A stretch of DNA of 64,000 nt from Gammaproteobacteria bacterium (GCA_024235015.1 JACKNG010000001.1:186001-250000); one strand, 5' to 3'. Positions 25,066-35,361 are shown, counted from the stretch's first letter. Notes: a model not told the origin generated them from the sequence alone. Made by a program: numbers and translations.

Positions 25066-26313
25066 ATGAAAGCTCTGTATACCCGTTTGATCACGCCCGC
25101 CGTGTTCGGCATGGCGCTCGGCTGCGGCCTCGCCGCGCAGGCGACCGAGGAACCGGCCGCGATGACCGAGTCGAACGGCGGCAGCACGCCGCTGCGCATG
25201 GACTTCCTGGACGCGGCCTACGTGCCCGGCTTCGAACGCGTCGTCGTCGCCGGCCTGCACGGCATGGTCGGCATGCTCGACGTCACCGCCGACAAGGCCC
25301 TGCTGACCCTGGCCGCAAACGCGCCGAAAGAGGATTTCACCGCGCTGGCCCGGCTCTCGAACGACGAGGTCCTGCTCGGCTCGTCGACCGGCCACCTCTA
25401 CCGTTACGACGGCAAGGAGTTCACCGAGGTCGCGGAACTCGGCGAGTACAACGAGCCGATCCTCGACATCGCGGTCGACAACGGCGCGGTGTGGGTGGTC
25501 GGCGCACGTGGCCTGGTCGCGCGCAGCAACGACGGCGAAGTGTTCGAGACCCTGGAAATCCGCGACGTCACCCAGCCGGAGACGGCGATGCCGGGCGGTC
25601 AACCGGCCGACTGGTATTTCGGCGTGTCCAATGTCGACCCCGACTCGGTGACGATCAACGCCATGGTCGGCGGCGAGCCCGCCGTGGCGGACGAGGATTA
25701 CACCCTCTACCCGGACGAAGGCTTCCTGCAGATCCAGAACCAGTTCGACATGGATCCGCCGCCCACCGTGCAGTTCAAGTTCAGCCCCGGCCCGCCCTTC
25801 CGCCTCGGCGACGTATCGTGGAACGTGGTGCTGGCGCAGGGCGGCAAGGTCACCATCGCCGGCGAGTTCGGCATGATCCTGCAGACCGAGGACAACGGCG
25901 AGACCTGGATTCGCCGCGACTCCGAGTTCGTGCCGCATGAGCCGGAACCCGCTTATTGGCTGTCCGGGGTCGAGAACGGCGACACCCTGTGGCTGACCGG
26001 CGCGGCTGGGGTCAGCCAGCGCAGCAGCGACGGTGGCGTGACCTGGATCGACAACCCCAAGCCCGGTCGTGAAGGCATCTTCGGTGTCACCCTGCTCGAT
26101 GGTCAGCCGGTGATTTCCGGCGCCGTCGGCCTCATCGGCAAGCTCGAGGGCGGGCAGTGGAAACTCGCCGACCGGACCGCGCTCAAGCTGCTGTCCTGGC
26201 TCAAGACCCCGGTCGCGATGCCCGACGGCAGCGTGCTGGTGATGGGCGGTCGGGCAACCGCCATCCGCTTCGCCGGCAGCGAATTCGTCCGCATCCCGGT
26301 CGAGATGCAATAG
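25066..26313 (+). CDS. Exported YCF48/BNR-like beta-propeller protein
   Basis: The 415-residue protein starts MKALYTRLITPAVFGMALGCGLAAQA, a signal peptide, at ATG 25066 behind TAGGAG; a longer start at 24976 would hide it. The body has repeated blades such as ILQTEDNGETWIRRDS and VSQRSSDGGVTWIDN, the S/D-x-D-G-G-x-T-W boxes of YCF48/sialidase-like propellers. In my knowledge such proteins accompany DUF1302/DUF1329/RND clusters, as here. It probably works in the periplasm as part of that assembly rather than as a photosystem factor. A strong terminator follows. Confidence 0.88.
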   Translation: MKALYTRLITPAVFGMALGCGLAAQATEEPAAMTESNGGSTPLRMDFLDAAYVPGFERVVVAGLHGMVGMLDVTADKALLTLAANAPKEDFTALARLSNDEVLLGSSTGHLYRYDGKEFTEVAELGEYNEPILDIAVDNGAVWVVGARGLVARSNDGEVFETLEIRDVTQPETAMPGGQPADWYFGVSNVDPDSVTINAMVGGEPAVADEDYTLYPDEGFLQIQNQFDMDPPPTVQFKFSPGPPFRLGDVSWNVVLAQGGKVTIAGEFGMILQTEDNGETWIRRDSEFVPHEPEPAYWLSGVENGDTLWLTGAAGVSQRSSDGGVTWIDNPKPGREGIFGVTLLDGQPVISGAVGLIGKLEGGQWKLADRTALKLLSWLKTPVAMPDGSVLVMGGRATAIRFAGSEFVRIPVEMQ

Positions 26314-26339
26314 GCCCGTCGCCATCGACGGCCGGAACG

Positions 26340-26361
26340 AGGGGGCTCAGGCCCCCTTTTT
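26340..26361 (+). terminator. Rho-independent terminator of the propeller gene
   Basis: AGGGGGC and GCCCCCT form a 7-base-pair stem with a TCAG loop followed by four more T residues. The loop contains the stop codon of the convergent tag gene, so the element overlaps that gene's last codons. Confidence 0.8.
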
Positions 26362-26958
26362 CTTGCCCGGGCCGTGGGCCCGCTGCACGGCTTCGCGGCG
26401 GAAGCAAGCGGCGGCGTGATCGTTGACCAGGCCCGCCGCCTGCATCAGGGCGTAGACGATGGTCGAGCCGACGAACTTGAAGCCGCGCTGCTCGAGCGCT
26501 TTGGACAGGGCATCCGACTGCGCGGTGCGGGCCGGGTAGTCGGCCAGCGTACGTGGCGCGGCACCACTCGCCTGTTCATCGGCGAACGACCACAGGAAAC
26601 TGCACAGGCTGCCATGATCGCGCTGCACCGCGAGCGCGGCGCGCGCGTTGACGATGGTCGCGGTGAGCTTCTGGCGGTTGCGCACCAGGCCCGGGTCCTG
26701 CATCCAGCGCGCCACGTCGTCGTCATCGCAGGCGGCGACGCGGGCGATGTCGAACCCGGCGAAGACCTCGCGGTAACGGGCCCGCTTGCGCAGCACGGTG
26801 TACCAGCTCAAGCCAGCCTGCGCGCCCTCCAGGATGATCAGTTCGAACATCTGCCGATCGTCGTGGACGGGTACGCCCCATTCCTCGTCGTGGTAGGCGA
26901 CGTAGTCTGGCTTGCTCAGGTCGACCCAGGGGCAGCGGGGACGGGTGTCGACGTTCAT
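26347..26958 (-). CDS. tag: DNA-3-methyladenine glycosylase I
   Basis: This 203-residue protein is Tag, which removes 3-methyladenine from DNA in base-excision repair. It has the zinc ligands expected for the family (Cys9 in RCPW, His in YHDEEWG, and His and Cys in VNDHAAACF), the catalytic region MFELIILEGAQAGLSW with its Glu, and the helix-hairpin-like end FKFVGSTIVYALMQAAG. ATG 26958 gives the usual start MNVDTRPRCPW; the upstream extension overlaps the divergent GST promoter. It converges with the propeller gene and shares the terminator. It is unrelated to the catabolic genes. Confidence 0.95.
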   Translation of the reverse strand: MNVDTRPRCPWVDLSKPDYVAYHDEEWGVPVHDDRQMFELIILEGAQAGLSWYTVLRKRARYREVFAGFDIARVAACDDDDVARWMQDPGLVRNRQKLTATIVNARAALAVQRDHGSLCSFLWSFADEQASGAAPRTLADYPARTAQSDALSKALEQRGFKFVGSTIVYALMQAAGLVNDHAAACFRREAVQRAHGPGKKKGA

Positions 26959-27040
26959 GGCCTGCTCCGTTGTGCGGCGACCCAGCGAGGGCCAGCCGCT
27001 ATCATGGCCGCCCCGCAACACCGGAGCCAGGCCCGCCACC

Positions 27041-27694
27041 ATGCGCTACTACGATTTCGCCCTCGCCCCCAATCCCCGCCGCGTCAACCTGTTCCTGGCC
27101 GAGAAGGGGCTGGTCATCGACACCGTCGAGATCAACCTGCGCGGTGGCGGCCAGTTCGAAGCCGACTTCCGTGCGCGCAACCCGCAGGCCATGGTGCCCT
27201 GCCTCGAACTCGACGACGGCAGCGTGCTCGGCGAGACCATGGCGATCTGCCGCTACCTCGAGGTGCAGCACCCCGAGCCGAACCTGTTCGGGCGCGACGC
27301 GCGCGAGGTCGGCTTCATCGAGATGTGGAACCGCCGCGCGGAGATCGAGGGCTTTCTGCCCGCCGCCGACGCGCTGCGCAACGAGGGCGAGCGCTTCCAC
27401 GGCCGCGCCCTGGCCGGCCCGCGCGACTACCCGCAGATCCCGCAACTCGTGGCGCGCGGCAAGGCCCGTGCCGCGGCCTTCCTCGCCGATCTCGACGCCC
27501 ACCTGGCTGGTCGCGAGTACGTCGCCGTGGAGCGTTTCACGATGGCCGACATCAACGCGTGGGTGACGGTGGAATTCGCCGCGCGGGTGCGCGTCGAGCC
27601 CCACGCCGAGCAGGCCGACCTGCGCCGCTGGTACGCGGCGCTGGCCGCGCGGCCGGCTTTCAAAGCCCTGCCGCCGGCGCCGCCGCCGGCCTGA
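27041..27694 (+). CDS. Glutathione S-transferase family protein
   Basis: The 217-residue protein has a thioredoxin-like amino-terminal half (YYDFALAPNPRRVNLFLAEKG; cis-Pro in AMVPCLEL; GETMAICRYLE for glutathione gamma-glutamyl binding) and an all-helical second half with FTMADINAWV. The start ATG 27041 fits the family start, and the frame upstream overlaps the tag promoter. The Ser/Thr/Cys catalytic residue is not obvious in the first loop. It may detoxify pathway electrophiles or do isomerisation; a poly-Pro/Ala tail (PPAPPPA) is unusual. It converges with the thiolase gene. Confidence 0.9.
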   Translation: MRYYDFALAPNPRRVNLFLAEKGLVIDTVEINLRGGGQFEADFRARNPQAMVPCLELDDGSVLGETMAICRYLEVQHPEPNLFGRDAREVGFIEMWNRRAEIEGFLPAADALRNEGERFHGRALAGPRDYPQIPQLVARGKARAAAFLADLDAHLAGREYVAVERFTMADINAWVTVEFAARVRVEPHAEQADLRRWYAALAARPAFKALPPAPPPA

Positions 27695-27755
27695 AGCCGC
27701 GCGACGCCGGGTGAGCTCGCGGGTGCCGGGCAGAACGCCCTGCACCCGCTCCGGC

Positions 27756-28937
27756 TCAGACCAGTTCGATGGCCAGCGCGGTGGCCTCGCCGCCGCCGAT
27801 GCACAGGCTCGCCACGCCGCGCTTGGCGCCGAGATCGCGCAGGGCGTGGACCAGGGTGACGACGATGCGTGCACCCGAGGCGCCGATGGGGTGACCCAGG
27901 GCACACGCCCCGCCGCGCACGTTGAGCTTGTCGTGGGGGATGCCGAGGTCGTGCATCGCGGCCATGGCGACGACGGCGAAGGCCTCGTTGACCTCGAACA
28001 GGTCGACGTCGTCGACCGTCCAACCGACCTGCTCGAGCAGCTTGTCGATGGCGGTGACCGGCGCGGTGGTGAACCAGCCGGGCTCGTGGGCGTGCGAGCT
28101 GTGGCCGAGGATGCGCGCGACCGGCTGCACCCCGAGTGCCTCGGCGCGTGCCGGCGACAGCAGCACCACGGCGGCGCCACCGTCGGAGATCGAACTCGAG
28201 TTGGCCGCGGTCACCGTGCCGTCCTTGGCGAAGGCCGGACGCAGGTGCGGGATCTTGTCGAGCTGGGCCTTGCCCGGCTGCTCGTCGGTATCGATGACGG
28301 TCTCGCCCTTGCGGCCCTGCACGATCACCGGCTCGATCTCGGCCTTGAACTGCGCGCGGTTGATGGCGTTCTGTGCGCGCTTCAGGGACTCGATGGCATA
28401 GGCGTCCTGGGCTTCGCGGGTGAAGGCGTACTTGCGCGCGCATTCCTCGGCGAAACTGCCCATCAGGCGCCCCTTCTCGTAGGCATCCTCGAGGCCGTCG
28501 AAAAACATGTGGTCGAGTACCTCGCCGTGACCGAGGCGCATGCCGCCGCGCACCTTGGGCAGGATGTAGGGCGCATTGGTCATGCTCTCCATGCCGCCGG
28601 CGACGACCACCCCGGCCGAGCCGGCGTTGATCGCATCGTGGGCCAGCATGATCGACTTCATGCCCGAGCCGCACATCTTGTTGATGGTCGTGCACGGTAC
28701 CGAGTTGGGGATGCCGGCGCCGATCGAGGCCTGCCGCGCGGGCGCCTGGCCGAGCCCGGCCGGCAGCACGCAGCCCATGATGGTTTCGTCGACGGCGTCG
28801 GCGGCGATGCCGGCGCGGCCGAGCGCGCCGCGAATGGCGGTGGCGCCGAGCACGGGCGCGGCGACGTCGGACAATTCGCCCTGCATGCCGCCCATGGCGG
28901 TGCGCGCAAGGCCAGCGATTACGGTCGGTTCTGCCAT
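27756..28937 (-). CDS. Thiolase (acetyl-CoA C-acyltransferase)
   Basis: The 393-residue protein shows the complete thiolase catalytic set: acyl-enzyme Cys89 in NKMCGSGMK, the His in GGACALGHPIGASGAR and the second Cys in LCIGGGEATA. It cleaves 3-ketoacyl-CoA with CoA or condenses acetyl-CoA. A strong CCGGAGG site precedes ATG 28937. It stands alone between the convergent GST gene and the oxidase gene, and could finish the beta-oxidation begun by the operon at 5680-14046. A biosynthetic acetoacetyl-CoA role (phaA-like) is the alternative. Confidence 0.95.
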   Translation of the reverse strand: MAEPTVIAGLARTAMGGMQGELSDVAAPVLGATAIRGALGRAGIAADAVDETIMGCVLPAGLGQAPARQASIGAGIPNSVPCTTINKMCGSGMKSIMLAHDAINAGSAGVVVAGGMESMTNAPYILPKVRGGMRLGHGEVLDHMFFDGLEDAYEKGRLMGSFAEECARKYAFTREAQDAYAIESLKRAQNAINRAQFKAEIEPVIVQGRKGETVIDTDEQPGKAQLDKIPHLRPAFAKDGTVTAANSSSISDGGAAVVLLSPARAEALGVQPVARILGHSSHAHEPGWFTTAPVTAIDKLLEQVGWTVDDVDLFEVNEAFAVVAMAAMHDLGIPHDKLNVRGGACALGHPIGASGARIVVTLVHALRDLGAKRGVASLCIGGGEATALAIELV

Positions 28938-29042
28938 ATCAACCTCCGGAGCAGAAAGCTGTTGCGGGTGGGGTGAAAAACCGGCGCCATGTTACGCCAG
29001 ATAGGTCGTCACCGCAGCGCCGCGGCGCCGGCCACTGCCGCG

Positions 29043-30248
29043 TCAGGCGCGCGCCGCGGTGATGCGTTCGACCAGCGCCGCGGCGATGGGAAAGGCCGAG
29101 GTCGCGGCCGGCGACGGCGCGTTGAGCACGTGCACGCTGCGCGCGGTCTGCTCGATGAGGAAGTCGTGGACCATGTCGCCGCCACGGGTGACGGCCTGGG
29201 CGCGGATACCGCAGGCATGCGTGGCGAGATCGTCGAGCGTCAGCGACGGGCAGTAGCGTTGCGCTTCGCGCAGGTAGAGCCGGCGGCTGAGCGCGTGGGC
29301 GACCTCGCTCAGGCCGGCGCGCGGGAACCGCGCGAGCAGCCGCCAGGTCCCCGGGTTGCCCAGGCTGGCGACCACATCGGCGGGGTCCACGGCCCACTTG
29401 GCGTAGCGTTCGCGGGCCAGCGCCAGCATCGCCGTCGGCCCGATGGTGATGCCACCGTCGGTGGTCAGGGTCAGGTGCACGCCGAGAAAGGGCAGGCGCG
29501 GATCCGGCACCGGGTAGATCAGGGTCGAGACGAGGTCGCTGCGCGCAGCCGGCATGCGGTAGTAGTCGCCGCGGAAGGGCACGATGGTGACGTCGATATC
29601 GAGGCCGGCGAGGCGGGCCAGGCGATCGGCCTGCAGGCCGCCGCAGACGACCAGGAAATCGGCCACGAGCGCCGGCCCGTCGGCGACTTCCACGTTCACC
29701 CCGTCGGCGCGTTCGGCGATGCCGCGCACGGCCTGGCCGAGCAGCAGTTCGCCGCCGGCGGCGGTGAACAACTCGGCCAGGCGCGCGCACACCGCCGGGT
29801 AATCGGCAATGCCGGTGTCGCGCACGAACAGCGCCGCGACCCCGCTCACCGCCGGTTCGTGCGCGGCAATGCCGTCGTGTTCCAGCCACGCGCAATCGAG
29901 CCCGTTCTCGCGTGCCCGCCCGGCCAGGTCGCGCAGGCGCGCGGCTTCGACCGCGTCGGTCGCGACCACGAGCTTGCCGCACTGGCGATGCGGGATGCCA
30001 TGCTCAGCGCAGAAGGCCAGCGTCGCCGCCACGCCCTGGCGACAATACGTCGCCTTGAGGCTGCCCGGCGGGTAGTAGACGCCGGCGTGGATGACCCCGC
30101 TGTTATGGCTGCTCTGGTGGCGCGCGACGCCCTGCTCCTTCTCGACCACCGCGATGCGAGCCGCCGGGTGCACCTGCTGCAGGCGGCGCGCGGTGGCGAG
30201 GCCGACGATGCCGGCGCCGATGACGACGTAGTCGTAACGTGAAGACAT
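29043..30248 (-). CDS. lhgO: L-2-hydroxyglutarate oxidase (LhgO-like FAD oxidoreductase)
   Basis: The 401-residue protein is a DAO-fold flavoenzyme with GxGxxG dinucleotide loop VIGAGIVGLATARRL near the start, then ARHQSSHNSGVIHAGVYYPPGSLKA, a segment characteristic of L-2-hydroxyglutarate oxidase/dehydrogenase (LhgO, YgaF). The carboxy-terminal APSPAATSAFPIA fits. It oxidises L-2-hydroxyglutarate to 2-oxoglutarate, passing electrons to quinone or oxygen. The start at ATG 30248 is preferred to an upstream one 32 codons earlier, which would add low-complexity sequence and overlap a small ORF. Substrate is inferred from family resemblance. Confidence 0.9.
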   Translation of the reverse strand: MSSRYDYVVIGAGIVGLATARRLQQVHPAARIAVVEKEQGVARHQSSHNSGVIHAGVYYPPGSLKATYCRQGVAATLAFCAEHGIPHRQCGKLVVATDAVEAARLRDLAGRARENGLDCAWLEHDGIAAHEPAVSGVAALFVRDTGIADYPAVCARLAELFTAAGGELLLGQAVRGIAERADGVNVEVADGPALVADFLVVCGGLQADRLARLAGLDIDVTIVPFRGDYYRMPAARSDLVSTLIYPVPDPRLPFLGVHLTLTTDGGITIGPTAMLALARERYAKWAVDPADVVASLGNPGTWRLLARFPRAGLSEVAHALSRRLYLREAQRYCPSLTLDDLATHACGIRAQAVTRGGDMVHDFLIEQTARSVHVLNAPSPAATSAFPIAAALVERITAARA

Positions 30249-30252
30249 GGCG

Positions 30253-30384
30253 CTAGCGGTGCGACACGGCGCAGCGTCCGTCGACGTCGCCCTTGACGAT
30301 GGCGGTGGATGCAGCCGTGTCCCGGCGGCGGGAACCGGGCTCACCCTCGTACATGCGGTGCGCGGTCGGTGCAGTTTTCGTCAT
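30253..30384 (-). CDS. Possible small basic protein upstream of lhgO
   Basis: A 43-codon frame from ATG 30384 ends four bases before the lhgO start, a spacing seen in coupled genes. The product begins MTKTAPTAHRMYEGEPG, is rich in Arg, Thr and Asp and ends in CAVSHR. The clean start, tight spacing and Asp/Gly-bearing composition (not only Arg/Pro as in shadow frames) favour a real small gene, but I cannot name a family and no strong ribosome site is visible. Confidence 0.3.
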   Translation of the reverse strand: MTKTAPTAHRMYEGEPGSRRRDTAASTAIVKGDVDGRCAVSHR

Positions 30385-30603
30385 GCGTAATGAATCCTCG
30401 ACAGTTCCGGGCCGGCACGAGGGGTACCGTGCGCGCCTGCGCACGGTCCTCGTCCGGGACACCGCGCGGCAACGCGCACGGCGTCCGTGCTTCATCGCCA
30501 AGCGTACGCGCGGCACCCCGGCCGGTGCATCGTTCGTGCCGGAGCTTCCCATATCCGTGACGGGCTCTAGAATAGCCGCTCCGCGCCGGCAAACGGGTCA
30601 TCC

Positions 30604-31215
30604 ATGTCTTCGAATAGCGCCACCAACATCACCTGGCATGGCCACCAGGTCTCGCGTGCCGAACGCGAACGACTCAACGGGCACCGTGGCGTGGTGCTGT
30701 GGTTCACCGGACTGTCCGGCGCCGGCAAGAGCAGCGTCGCCAACGCGGTCGACGGCCTGTTGCACGCGCGCGGTGTCCACACCTACCTGCTCGACGGCGA
30801 CAACGTGCGCCACGGTCTCAACAACAACCTCGGCTTCTCCGCCGCGGATCGCAGCGAGAACATCCGTCGCATCGGCGAGGTCGCCCGGCTGATGGCCGAT
30901 GCCGGACTGGTCACCCTGTCGGCCTTCATCTCGCCCTACCGCGCCGATCGCGACCGCGTGCGCAGCATCGTCGGCGACGGCGGTTTCGTCGAGATCCTCG
31001 TCCAGGCCTCGCTCGAGACCTGCGAGGCACGCGATCCCAAGGGCCTGTATCGCAAGGCCCGCGCCGGCGAGATCAAGGACTTCACCGGCATCGACGCGCC
31101 CTACGAGCCGCCGCTGGCTCCCGAGCTGGTGCTCGATTCGGACCTCCGTGACGTCGCCACCCTGGCCGCCGAGGTCGTCACCTTCCTCGAACGCAACGGC
31201 TACCTCGCCGCCTGA
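30604..31215 (+). CDS. cysC: Adenylylsulfate (APS) kinase
   Basis: The 203-residue protein is a stand-alone APS kinase: P-loop GLSGAGKSS near residue 38, DGDNVRHGL, the lid region LSAFISPYRADRDRVR and FTGIDAPYEPP. It phosphorylates adenosine 5'-phosphosulfate to PAPS with ATP. ATG 30604 precedes the typical start TNITWHGHQVSR. No sulfate adenylyltransferase (cysDN) or PAPS reductase is visible in the window, so it is isolated from the assimilation operon. PAPS could also serve sulfotransferases. A TAGAAT box (30568-30573) may be its -10. Confidence 0.95.
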   Translation: MSSNSATNITWHGHQVSRAERERLNGHRGVVLWFTGLSGAGKSSVANAVDGLLHARGVHTYLLDGDNVRHGLNNNLGFSAADRSENIRRIGEVARLMADAGLVTLSAFISPYRADRDRVRSIVGDGGFVEILVQASLETCEARDPKGLYRKARAGEIKDFTGIDAPYEPPLAPELVLDSDLRDVATLAAEVVTFLERNGYLAA

Positions 31216-31265
31216 GGGGCGTGCGGGCGAAAACCGGGGTGCCACGGTGAGGCATCCACGCGCGC

Positions 31266-32675
<1,410 letters not shown>

Positions 32676-32679
32676 CGCT

Positions 32680-33597
32680 TCACGCAGCGCGGATCGAGGC
32701 CGCCGCGCGCTTGAACGCGGCGCAGCGCTGGAAGTAATTCTCGGTGGTCTTCGGCATGGGCACGCGGGCAAAGGCAATCCACTCGATCAGGCGCTTGCCC
32801 TCGCGGACGAGCTTGACGCCCTGGTCGGCCATGGCGCGTTGCGCCTCGCCACTGCCGCGCTCGGGTTCGAAGGCCCACAGGTGATCGCCGGCGACGACGA
32901 AATCCGGCCACACGCCGAAGATCGCCGGATCGGTCTTGATGGTTTCGCTTTCCAGCTTGGCGGCCCGCGAATAGCCCCGGATCAGGGCCGGCGCGGCGCC
33001 GAACCCGCTGATCTCGCCGAAGGTGTCGAGCATGTGGGTGGTGATGGCGTCGATGGCGGCCATGGTCAGCGCGATCTTGATGTAGCGCGATTCGTAGAAC
33101 TCCGCCACCGGCATGTAGAACACCTTGAGCGGCTCGCCCCACAGTTCGTCCAGGCCCTCCTCGCCGCTGTAATGCTTGACCTGCTTGCCGAGGTCGAAGG
33201 CCTCGAGGAAACACGATTCGCATTCGAGCATGAGCTCGTTGTTGGGGGTGATCTCGATGCCGCGCCGGTTGAGCTCGAAGATCATGGTGAAGATGTCGGA
33301 GCCGCGGTTGAGCAGCGCGCCGGCGAGCATCGCCGCGTTGACCCGCCGGCGTTCGGGATCGCGCTCGGCCTCGTAGGCGCGGCGCGCCTCGCGCAGGTTG
33401 TAGCCCGGCGTATTGATGCCCGGCTCGGTGTGATGGAAGACCCGCTTGGTGAGCTGGTCGATCAGCTCGCGGCGCGCGGCCGCCTCGTCCTTGGGCACCT
33501 CGTAGCGGCGGATCCAGTAGCCGTCGTAGAAGACACAGGACTTGCCGTCCACGTCGCGTACGGTGCCATTGGCAGGGGTCGTGTTGTCGGTAGTCAT
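32680..33597 (-). CDS. Unknown 305-residue soluble protein
   Basis: I do not recognise this protein. It begins MTTDNTTPANGT, has no signal peptide, and is mostly helical with an unusual Phe/Trp/Tyr content (CVFYDGYWIRRYEVPKDE; WPDFVVAGDHLWAFEPER). A central region (about residues 85-180) of long amphipathic helices with spaced Glu/His residues could form a helical bundle, but no clear EXXH pairs typical of ferritin-like di-iron enzymes are visible. The stop overlaps the region of the next gene's start (five bases apart), so it is translated in the same transcript as the flavoprotein. An ATG at 33597 is used. Confidence 0.82.
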   Translation of the reverse strand: MTTDNTTPANGTVRDVDGKSCVFYDGYWIRRYEVPKDEAAARRELIDQLTKRVFHHTEPGINTPGYNLREARRAYEAERDPERRRVNAAMLAGALLNRGSDIFTMIFELNRRGIEITPNNELMLECESCFLEAFDLGKQVKHYSGEEGLDELWGEPLKVFYMPVAEFYESRYIKIALTMAAIDAITTHMLDTFGEISGFGAAPALIRGYSRAAKLESETIKTDPAIFGVWPDFVVAGDHLWAFEPERGSGEAQRAMADQGVKLVREGKRLIEWIAFARVPMPKTTENYFQRCAAFKRAAASIRAA

Positions 33598-33729
33598 CGG
33601 CGGTCAGCGGCGGCCGCCGCGGAGTGGGCGGCCGGACGGGCGGCGGGGCCGGCGGTACCCGGGACGGTAACCATGGGCGCGTAGTGTACTCACTTGGCGG
33701 CGCGACCGGAACCGGCCGCCACCGCGCGC

Positions 33730-35361
33730 TCAGGCGTCCGGAAAGCGGTACTCGTCGAAGGCCCGGCGCAGGTTGAGCTTGCTGACCTTGCCGGTCGCGG
33801 TGTGCGGCAGGGACTCGACGAAGGCGACGTCGTTGGGGATCCACCACTTCGCCACCCGGCCCTCGAACATCGCCAACAGCTCGGCGGCAAGGGCGTCGTC
33901 GGCCGCGTCGCTGACGACCACCAGCAGCGGGCGCTCCTGCCACTTGGGGTGCGGCAGGCCGATGACCGCGCACTCGCGCACGCGCGGATGCGACATGGCG
34001 ACGTTCTCGAGATCGATCGAGCTGATCCACTCGCCGCCGGACTTGATCACGTCCTTGGTGCGGTCGGTGATCTTGACGTAACCATCGGCGTCGATGATGG
34101 CGACGTCGCCGGTGTCGAACCAGCCCTCGTGATGGGCCGCGGACGGCGCCTCGGGGTGGTAGTAGTCGGCGCACACCCAGGGGCCGCGTACCTGCAGGGC
34201 GCCGAAGCAGCTGCCATCGCGCGGCAGCTCCTCGCCGTCCTCGTCGACGATGCGCAGCTCGACCCCGGGCAGCGCGCGGCCCTGGCGCACGACGTGTGCA
34301 CGCAGGGCTTCGCCGGCGAGGTCGGCGGTGTTCGCGTTGGGACGGTTGACCGTGCCGACCGGGCTCATCTCGGTCATGCCCCAGCCGTGCAACACGGTGA
34401 CGTCGTGGGCCTCGCGGAATTCCTCGATCATCGCCAGCGGGCAGGCCGAGCCGCCGATCACGGTGCGGTTGAGGGGCGCGAGGTTGCGCCCGCTGCGACG
34501 CAGGTAGTCGAGCACCGGCAACCACACCGTGGGCACCCCGCCGGCAATGGTCACGCCTTCCTCGGTGATGAGATCGACCAGCAACTCGGGCTCGCTCAGG
34601 CGGTGACCAGGGAAGACCAGCTTGGCGCCGACCATCAGCGCGGCGTAGGGATAACCCCAGGCGTTGACGTGGAACATCGGCACGATCGGCAGCACGCAGT
34701 CGAGCGCGGACAGCCCGGCGCTGTCCGGCAGGGCCATGGCGTAGGTGTGCAGCACGGTGCTGCGGTGGCTGTAGAGCACGCCCTTGGGATGGCCGGTGGT
34801 GCCGGAGGTGTAGCACAGGCTGCTGGCGGTGTTCTCGTCGAACTCGGGCCAGCCGGCCACCGGCTGCGCCGCCGCGAGCAGGGTCTCGTAGCAATGCAGG
34901 TTGGGCAGGCTGGACTCCGGCATGTGGGCGGCGTCGGTCATGGCGACGTAGCCGCGCACCCCGGGGCACTGCGTGGCGACGCTTTCGAGCAGCCCGGTGA
35001 AGGCGACGTCGAAGAACACCCACTCGTCCTCGGCGTGGTTGACGATGTACACCAGTTGCTCGGCGAACAGGCGCGGATTGATGGTGTGCAGCACGCGCCC
35101 GGAGCAGGACACGCCGAAATAGAGTTCGAGGTGACGGAAGTCGTTCCAGGCCAGGGTCGCGATGCGCGCGTCGGGCGTGGTGCCGAGACTGTCGAGCAGC
35201 GCGGTGACGCGGCGCGCGCGCTCCATGGCGGCCGCGAACGTGTAGCGGTGGCGGTCGTGATCGGCGGTCACCGACACGATCTCGCGTCCTCCGTGGTTGC
35301 ACACGGCGTGCTCGGCGATGTTCTGCAGCAGCAGCGGGGTGTCCATCATCAGGCCACGCAT
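33730..35361 (-). CDS. AMP-forming acyl-CoA synthetase (fatty-acid-CoA ligase)
   Basis: The 543-residue protein has the adenylate-forming core: P-loop YTSGTTGHPKGV near residue 180, GWGMTEMSPVG (A5), FDTGDVAIIDADGYVKITDR (A7-A8) and a carboxy-terminal Lys in ATGKVSKLNLRR. It forms an acyl-adenylate and then acyl-CoA. The length and motif spacing fit medium/long-chain fatty-acid or aryl acid ligases. ATG 35361 and ATG 35346 are both possible starts. It lies upstream of the unknown protein and flavoprotein on the same strand, 132 bases apart, and diverges from pyrC. Confidence 0.94.
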   Translation of the reverse strand: MRGLMMDTPLLLQNIAEHAVCNHGGREIVSVTADHDRHRYTFAAAMERARRVTALLDSLGTTPDARIATLAWNDFRHLELYFGVSCSGRVLHTINPRLFAEQLVYIVNHAEDEWVFFDVAFTGLLESVATQCPGVRGYVAMTDAAHMPESSLPNLHCYETLLAAAQPVAGWPEFDENTASSLCYTSGTTGHPKGVLYSHRSTVLHTYAMALPDSAGLSALDCVLPIVPMFHVNAWGYPYAALMVGAKLVFPGHRLSEPELLVDLITEEGVTIAGGVPTVWLPVLDYLRRSGRNLAPLNRTVIGGSACPLAMIEEFREAHDVTVLHGWGMTEMSPVGTVNRPNANTADLAGEALRAHVVRQGRALPGVELRIVDEDGEELPRDGSCFGALQVRGPWVCADYYHPEAPSAAHHEGWFDTGDVAIIDADGYVKITDRTKDVIKSGGEWISSIDLENVAMSHPRVRECAVIGLPHPKWQERPLLVVVSDAADDALAAELLAMFEGRVAKWWIPNDVAFVESLPHTATGKVSKLNLRRAFDEYRFPDA

